64,000 nt of DNA from Sycon ciliatum (taxonomy: Eukaryota; Porifera; Calcarea; Leucosolenida; Sycettidae). Made by a program: the position numbers and the translations under genes. Below are positions 59,201 to 64,000 of the stretch, piece by piece. Each line of letters starts with the position of its first letter. Position 1 is the stretch's first letter. The DNA lies in contig NC_088651.1 of assembly GCF_964019385.1 (NCBI RefSeq), forward strand, positions 518,863 through 582,862, given 5' to 3'. The notes beneath the pieces were generated by a model. It had not been told where the DNA came from. It worked only from the letters and a program-made list of their open reading frames with translations, and did no database searches.

Positions 59201-60118
59201 CGTGCTGCGGAGGTACTGCGCTGCCGCGGGACGACGTGAAAAACGTGAACTGAGAACACGTACAAACAAACACACACACACACACACAAGCCAAAACACG
59301 ATCCCTGGAATCACGCAGTGGGGCGGCATAGGATGCGAGTGCTCGCACGTAACAGCGAGCAAATATCATTCTGGAAAAACACACAGAAATACACATACAT
59401 ACACGTACATACACATACATACACACTCCCCTGCAGACCGGTCATGTTGTAGGGAGTAGCAGGCACGCCGATGACCTAGCGCTGCTCTCGACCACAGGAC
59501 ACTGGCGTGGGGCGCGATTGCACTGGGAGAATTGGGAGTTGCCTGACAGCCTGACTACATCATTGCACAGCGGTGTACAAGCCCTGACATGGACATTCCC
59601 ACTCACTTACCCTCTTCTCTCATACCAATCTTCGCGCTACTGCTGCTGATTCTACTGCTGCTGCTTATTCTGCCGCCAATTCCTGTAAAACGAAAGCAGA
59701 AGTCGGTGGCAATTGTGAATTATGTGCATGCTTACGGCCACTGTATGCTACGCCAATAAAAGCTCTGCTCAAGATGTTTACGACCAGACGAGGAACGAAG
59801 CAGTTCACCAACGGTTCAAAACCCTTTTATCTACCTGAAACTGTACAACGTGTGACTGGCCGCTTATGGGCGTCTTGTTTCTTGCAAGTTGTTTGGGGCT
59901 CTTTCCTTAGCATCCTGTTTGATTTGGCTGAGCAGAATCAGACAGTTCAACCTCCACCTTGCGCTTGTGGTGAGGGTAGCTGGTTATTCGATACGCGCAA
60001 ATCTCCCCAAGTACTGCAGCATATCGAATACACGGTGGTTTCTCCCAGCTATCAACAGCTACAACTGCTACAGCACGACGGAAGCTAGTGAGGAATTTAC
60101 AAGCACTCCTTGTCCTCT

Positions 60119-60138
60119 ATTGCCTTTAACCTTTCTAG
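60119..60138 (+). promoter_or_regulatory. candidate 3' splice site before the second cystine-knot gene
   Basis: A pyrimidine-rich run ending TTTAACCTTTCTAG immediately precedes 60139, twelve bases before the ATG at 60151. If used, the gene has an upstream exon and the start codon given for the CDS is only provisional. Confidence 0.4.
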
Positions 60139-60150
60139 GCACGCTACAAG

Positions 60151-61086
60151 ATGCCCAAACAGGTAAACACCGCAACGGATCGTATCCGTAACTGTTGTTC
60201 CTGTACTGAATCGCAAACGGGTCGAGAACAGTTCGTCGGTACAACAGAGGCGCATTCTGTATCATCGTACACCACTGCGAACCCAATTCCCCTCTCGTCA
60301 AGGTCGCAGAGCACATCGCAGTACCCTGCACGTGGTTCTGCCGGTTGCAGGCATTCTCAGTCCAAACACTCATTTTCCAGTCGGTCGCTGAGAGGGTATT
60401 ATCTATGGCTGGTTTTGCTCTGTGGTCTGGGCGCGGTTTCCACTGGCAACGCTATGGCTACACTGCAAAGACTACAAGCTGATGACGGGCCCAAGGACTA
60501 TAAGAAGAACCGGATCGAGACGAGTATCGTTCCGAGCAGCAGACTGCTGCCAACGTTGAGCCCCGACCCTCTCATTCAGGTGAAAGACAGAGTACTGCCT
60601 TTGGGCCGACATCAGCATGGCAGAGGCCATCACCACGGAGGGGAGTTACCATCTGACAATCGCGAGTTGCTACACCAGCAGCTGCTCCTGGACACAGGAC
60701 ACCCTGTGCTGCCAACGTTGCCTGCCTTGGACCCGAGCGCTGATGCACTGGAAGAACAATGCGAGCTTAGGAGGCGACAGAAGAGGACCAACTTCGCAGG
60801 GTGCTATCAGCAGTATGTCACAGTGAACGTCTGCGGAGGTCGATGCAGAAGTCAAGGGCGCCCCCGAACTGCCACTCGAACAAAGGGCAGATGGGTACGC
60901 CATCAGTCTAGACCCTTTATCCAGTCCTCATGCCGATGCTGTCGAGCAACGGGATTCGAACGCCAGCAAATCACCATGGTATGCTTGCGAAATGATCGCC
61001 TGGTCAGAGAGAAGCACACATTCGTCAACCCGACATCGTGCGCCTGCGAGAGATGCTCCAGCACAAGGGCTAGGTTCTACCTCTAA
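60151..61086 (+). CDS. secreted C-terminal cystine-knot (CTCK) protein, bursicon-like 11-cysteine pattern
   Basis: A 311-residue ORF. Residues 81-100 (LRGYYLWLVLLCGLGAVS...) form a hydrophobic segment typical of a signal peptide but lie 80 residues in, so the true start may be a spliced upstream exon; otherwise it would be a signal anchor. Residues 101-200 are a pro-region with a His-rich patch (RHQHGRGHHHG, 153-163). The knot domain (204-302) has Cys at 204, 218, 228, 232, 261, 263, 264, 278, 297, 299 and 302. The motifs CGGRC (CxGxC), CRCC (CxCC) and CACERC (CxCxxC) match the bursicon/DAN/mucin-type CTCK layout. Such proteins act extracellularly as disulfide-knotted dimers, for example as hormones for leucine-rich-repeat G-protein-coupled receptors or as BMP antagonists. 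A furin-like RQKR (209-212) sits between the first two cysteines. Paralogue of the gene at 26401: both domains start CELRR. The bursicon assignment is inference. Confidence 0.85.
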   Translation: MPKQVNTATDRIRNCCSCTESQTGREQFVGTTEAHSVSSYTTANPIPLSSRSQSTSQYPARGSAGCRHSQSKHSFSSRSLRGYYLWLVLLCGLGAVSTGNAMATLQRLQADDGPKDYKKNRIETSIVPSSRLLPTLSPDPLIQVKDRVLPLGRHQHGRGHHHGGELPSDNRELLHQQLLLDTGHPVLPTLPALDPSADALEEQCELRRRQKRTNFAGCYQQYVTVNVCGGRCRSQGRPRTATRTKGRWVRHQSRPFIQSSCRCCRATGFERQQITMVCLRNDRLVREKHTFVNPTSCACERCSSTRARFYL

Positions 61087-61800
61087 CCCAGACATTCGTA
61101 CCAAGAGTATGATTCTCCACCTATTGACCGGGCTATTCCCATCAACTCTCGCTGTCTTGTCATGATTCCGTTCAGAACACGTGACTTACGTGTCGAGCCA
61201 TACTGCATTTTCTGAACATTCTGACATCACAATAATTATTATCGTCCCCACCATTCCCAGACCCACTTATTTATCAACGTTGAAATCGAATCTCTAAAGT
61301 GAACCATATTACCAGTTGACTCTCATCATTTTACTCAAATTGGCTACCCGCACATGACCTTTAAGCTACTTGAGTTTGCTGTAATTTCTTGAGCAGCACG
61401 ACGTATTCTTGGGAGTTCTAATTGCTTAGCTACATGTACACAAAAGAACCCCGACTACTGGTCAGAGTGCTCTATGCACGAAGTGAAACGCTTTAGTCTA
61501 ACGCTACATGTACATGTACATGTATTATTCAAAAATATCTACTCCTACAAATTCAAGACAATAATTATATTAATTTATGCCCGCATCACATTGGGCAACA
61601 TCATTTGGAACGATCAGTGTCTTCAAGTGTGCGTATCAGGTGGTTGTATTGGTCGTTCGAGGAACGGATGCTGTGTGCGTATGTGCGTGGACCCGTTCGT
61701 GGGCATCCTTGAATACGAGTTTTAAGACTGATAACTGAAAAAGTTCTTATCCGCAGCCGGAAATTTTTTCCCGATAACTGCGTGTCTTCGATCCTGGATA
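61087..61800. other. 3' flank of the second cystine-knot gene
   Basis: No clear AATAAA is present. It holds a fragment of the hammerhead-element flank (61443-61497) and a (TACATG)n block at 61505-61524. Confidence 0.5.
61505..61524. repeat. (TACATG)n block
   Basis: Three and a third units of the hexamer, directly after the 61443-61497 element fragment. Confidence 0.9.
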
Positions 61801-61987
61801 CAGTGGTCCCTCTATAATCCGGCACCATTTGTGCCACGGAAATTCTGCTGGATTAGGGAGGGTGCTGGATTAACAAATCTGATTTACTGCTGCAATGTGC
61901 ATGAAGAGAACATTTTGGCTACTGAAAATTGTGCTGGTTTATCGAGGGTGCTGGTTTATAAAGTGCTGGATTAAAGAGGGACGACTG
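61801..61987. mobile_element. pogo/Tigger-like MITE with TA target-site duplication
   Basis: The left end CAGTGGTCCCTCTATAATCC and the right end (reverse complement CAGTCGTCCCTCTTTAATCC) form TIRs of about 24 bases with three mismatches, flanked by TA at 61799-61800 and 61988-61989. 187 bp, non-coding. The interior repeats GGTGCTGG(A/T)TTA several times. Confidence 0.85.
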
Positions 61988-63289
61988 TACTTGATATTGA
62001 CGAAATCCTAACACTCTCTTTACATGTTCATTAGTAGACGGAATGGGAAGGGAAAAGCGTGCAGAAAAAATGACTTTCATCATCAGGACTCTCTGTACAG
62101 GCGCATGTAAAGTATTCTCGTCACCATAACATATTTCCATCCTTCCCAGCGAGGGCGTGGGAAAGTGAGAATGTAGAGCTGAGCAGATCCTCTGGAGCCT
62201 TCTTACGGAAAAGATGTCATAGTACGTGCGTGTGTGCATACTCGCCACTCTCCATCAGGATCGTTCATCTATTCAGAAAGCCGAACGCGCTCAATGGATA
62301 GTTCAACATCCCAGCAATCCGCCACAGTGTTAAGTGCGCTAGAACTCCTGGGATTGGCTGAGCAATCTCCTGGGCGTCGAATGCCACCGCGATACAAGGT
62401 TGAGCTTCCTGAAGCAACTCCAAGCGTGCTTCAATCATCGCGTGCCAGTGCCACGGCACGCCAGAGAGCCAACCACCATGTGCACAAGGCTTTCATTGAA
62501 CTCTGCACTTGTCTCGCAGTATGCTGCTCAGAATGCCACGGCTTTACGCTGTACCTACACTAAATGAGTTATCGGAACAGAGCTCTGGCTCTCGCCTGGT
62601 TTAAAGGCAAACTTGGCGATAACCATAGTCGCTATTTTATCAGCGCCTCGTTCACTTTCACCTGCAGGAACGTGTGTAGCGTGCGAAGTAACCAACCCAC
62701 TCAAGTAGAGCTTCAGCGAAACATGTATCACTATTGAAGATTAGAATAGACTCGTTCACACACTACACGGCTTTCAGGGATATATTTGACTGCCGCCGGG
62801 AGGGATGGTACAACCCTGCTTTCAACTTTGCAACGCCAAAAGCCTCAATAAAGGACATTGTTCTCGCTGTACGAGCCAGCACAGCTGCTTGCAATGTTGT
62901 CGCCTCGTCTACCGACTGCCGTCCTGCAGCAACGTGGTGGTTATACGTGCATGAACCCAGAGAGAGAGAGAGACGGAGACAGAGAGAGAGAGAGAGGGAG
63001 AGAGAGAGAGAGAACTAAGAACGAGAGAGCAAGCTGGTGTATCGTACATCTATAGCTCCTGGTACAAGACAGCACACTCATCATGGCTTGTTTGCACAGT
63101 CTAATGCGCAATTGAAATATCAAACAAATATCATCAGTTCACCGTGGCGTTTTATTTTTGTAGTTACCCGCAGTGTCATCGCAAAGGGGCCAAACTTCAG
63201 GCAGCATAACTGAAGATTACAGTGCCAAGGAAATGCAATTATAACCACTATGTGTTGGAAACTGCAAATGTGATGTTCACAGCAAGACA
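61988..63289. other. non-coding stretch with a GA microsatellite
   Basis: No gene confidently recognised. A 109-codon ORF (62234-62563) has no recognisable domain. An (AG)n microsatellite lies at 62961-63013. Confidence 0.45.
62961..63013 (+). repeat. (AG)n microsatellite
   Basis: About 53 bases of AG dinucleotides with a few interruptions (ACGGAGAC, GGGAG). Confidence 0.95.
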
Positions 63290-63774
63290 GGAAAATACCA
63301 TGACGATCTTCCAATACAACAAAATAATTATCATGTAGCAACAACCCTGCCCAGATACTCTTTATACTGCAATCATTTGCAAACCTTCAACACTTATGAA
63401 GATACTTGAGTACATACGACACAGAGCACCACTCAACATTCGTTCTAACTAGTAGTTTTATGCTCATAGGCAATCATCATCAGTTGTCTGATGTCGTCTG
63501 ATGTTCGAACCAATATTGAGCAGTCTAGGAAAATATCATGAAGATTTTCCAATACAACAAAATAGTATCAGGTAGCAACAACCCTGTCCAGATACTCTTC
63601 ATGCTTCAATCATATGCATACATGTACTTTCAACACAATAGTATGAAGATACTTGAGTACATACGACACAGAGCACCACGCAACATTCGTTCTAACTAGT
63701 AGTTTTGTGCTCATAGGCAATCACCATCAGTTGTCTGATGTCGTCTGATGTTCGAACCAATATTGAGCAGTCTA
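63290..63774 (+). repeat. 238-bp tandem duplication
   Basis: 63290-63527 and 63528-63774 are head-to-tail copies, over 90 percent alike by eye, both starting GGAAAATA(C/T)CATGA and ending ATTGAGCAGTCTA. The second copy gained a TACATG-bearing insertion (TGCATACATGTACTTTC, about 63614-63630). Inside each copy TTGTCTGATG/TCGTCTGATG is itself doubled. Confidence 0.9.
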
Positions 63775-64000
63775 AAGAGCCGCAGGACTCTCATTTCTAG
63801 TGTGAATATATTACTATTACAGCAGAACAGGAGACTAAGGAGAAGCCACTGAATCATCAGCATGGCTTGTGAAGAATGGATGTTCAGTGTTTACCATATC
63901 ATTTGGAATTAGTGGCAAGTGAAATTGTTTGACTTTGAATGTGTCGGCACCTTGGGCCTCACCCCGACCCTGTCCTGCTGTGCACATCGGCATAATTATC

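Larger units (their letters stand above)
55311..60138. other. gene-poor stretch upstream of the second cystine-knot gene
   Basis: Holds a 39-bp tandem pair (55666-55742), a 34-bp tandem pair (56168-56235), a CA microsatellite near 59270-59288 and a CATACA-rich stretch near 59384-59425. A 104-codon ORF at 59774-60088 directly before the CTCK gene may be an upstream exon or chance; I see no domain in it. Confidence 0.45.

Noticed and set aside
62234-62563. 109-codon ORF with ATG at 62294 and SSTSQQSATVLSALELLGLA
   Set aside because: Could be a first exon, but there is no domain or downstream exon in the window to support it.
1-64000. CRISPR array, bacterial operon or prophage
   Set aside because: No regularly spaced repeats with unique spacers, no Shine-Dalgarno-linked gene strings, and the gene content is metazoan.

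Overview
The window looks like nuclear DNA of a repeat-rich, probably aquatic, invertebrate animal. It has long non-coding stretches, intron-style signals, a non-LTR retrotransposon, MITE-like foldbacks, many simple repeats, and secreted cystine-knot proteins of a family known from animals. No bacterial operons, CRISPR arrays or phage genes were seen. The species is not identifiable from the sequence. The very frequent self-complementary hexamer repeat (TACATG)n is a strong genome signature but does not by itself name a phylum.

Layout. 1-1330: the 3' part of a protein gene whose frame is open at the window edge; it encodes a disordered, tyrosine- and proline-rich tail. 1331-5452: non-coding, with foldbacks, a G tract and a MITE. 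5453-9519: a non-LTR (LINE) retrotransposon with a truncated ORF1 (CCHC zinc knuckle), an intact ORF2 (endonuclease plus reverse transcriptase) and a 29-A tail. 9520-26275: about 17 kb with no recognisable gene but with TIR elements and two hammerhead-ribozyme-like motifs. 26276-27201: a TATA box and a single-exon secreted C-terminal cystine-knot (CTCK) gene. 27202-60138: about 33 kb of gene-poor DNA holding most of the ribozyme-bearing repeats, MITEs, SINE-like units and a second LINE remnant. 60151-61086: a second CTCK gene with an 11-cysteine, bursicon-like spacing. 61087-64000: MITE, microsatellite and a 238-bp tandem duplication.

The most interesting layer is a scattered set of hammerhead-ribozyme (HHR) motifs on both strands (11590-11631, 33673-33720, 40480-40521, 40611-40656, 40941-40980, 47102-47143, 47165-47206, 50568-50612, with decayed copies at 19746-19791, 51066-51099, 51390-51412 and 51984-52015). 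Several have the full conserved core, paired stems I and II, a tiny stem III and a permitted cleavage triplet. HHRs with very short stem III are known from Penelope-like elements and from metazoan retrozymes; none of the copies here has a recognisable protein gene beside it, which favours non-autonomous elements. At 40364-41097 three HHRs lie within an inverted pair of about 153-bp arms, and at 47067-47241 two 80-bp perfect arms put an HHR on each strand.

The two CTCK genes are probably diverged paralogues (both begin the domain with CELRR and keep CxGxC and CxC). They encode secreted dimer-type ligands or matrix proteins; which subfamily they belong to cannot be settled without a tree. Everything outside the protein-coding entries is called from motif reading by eye and should be taken at the stated confidence.
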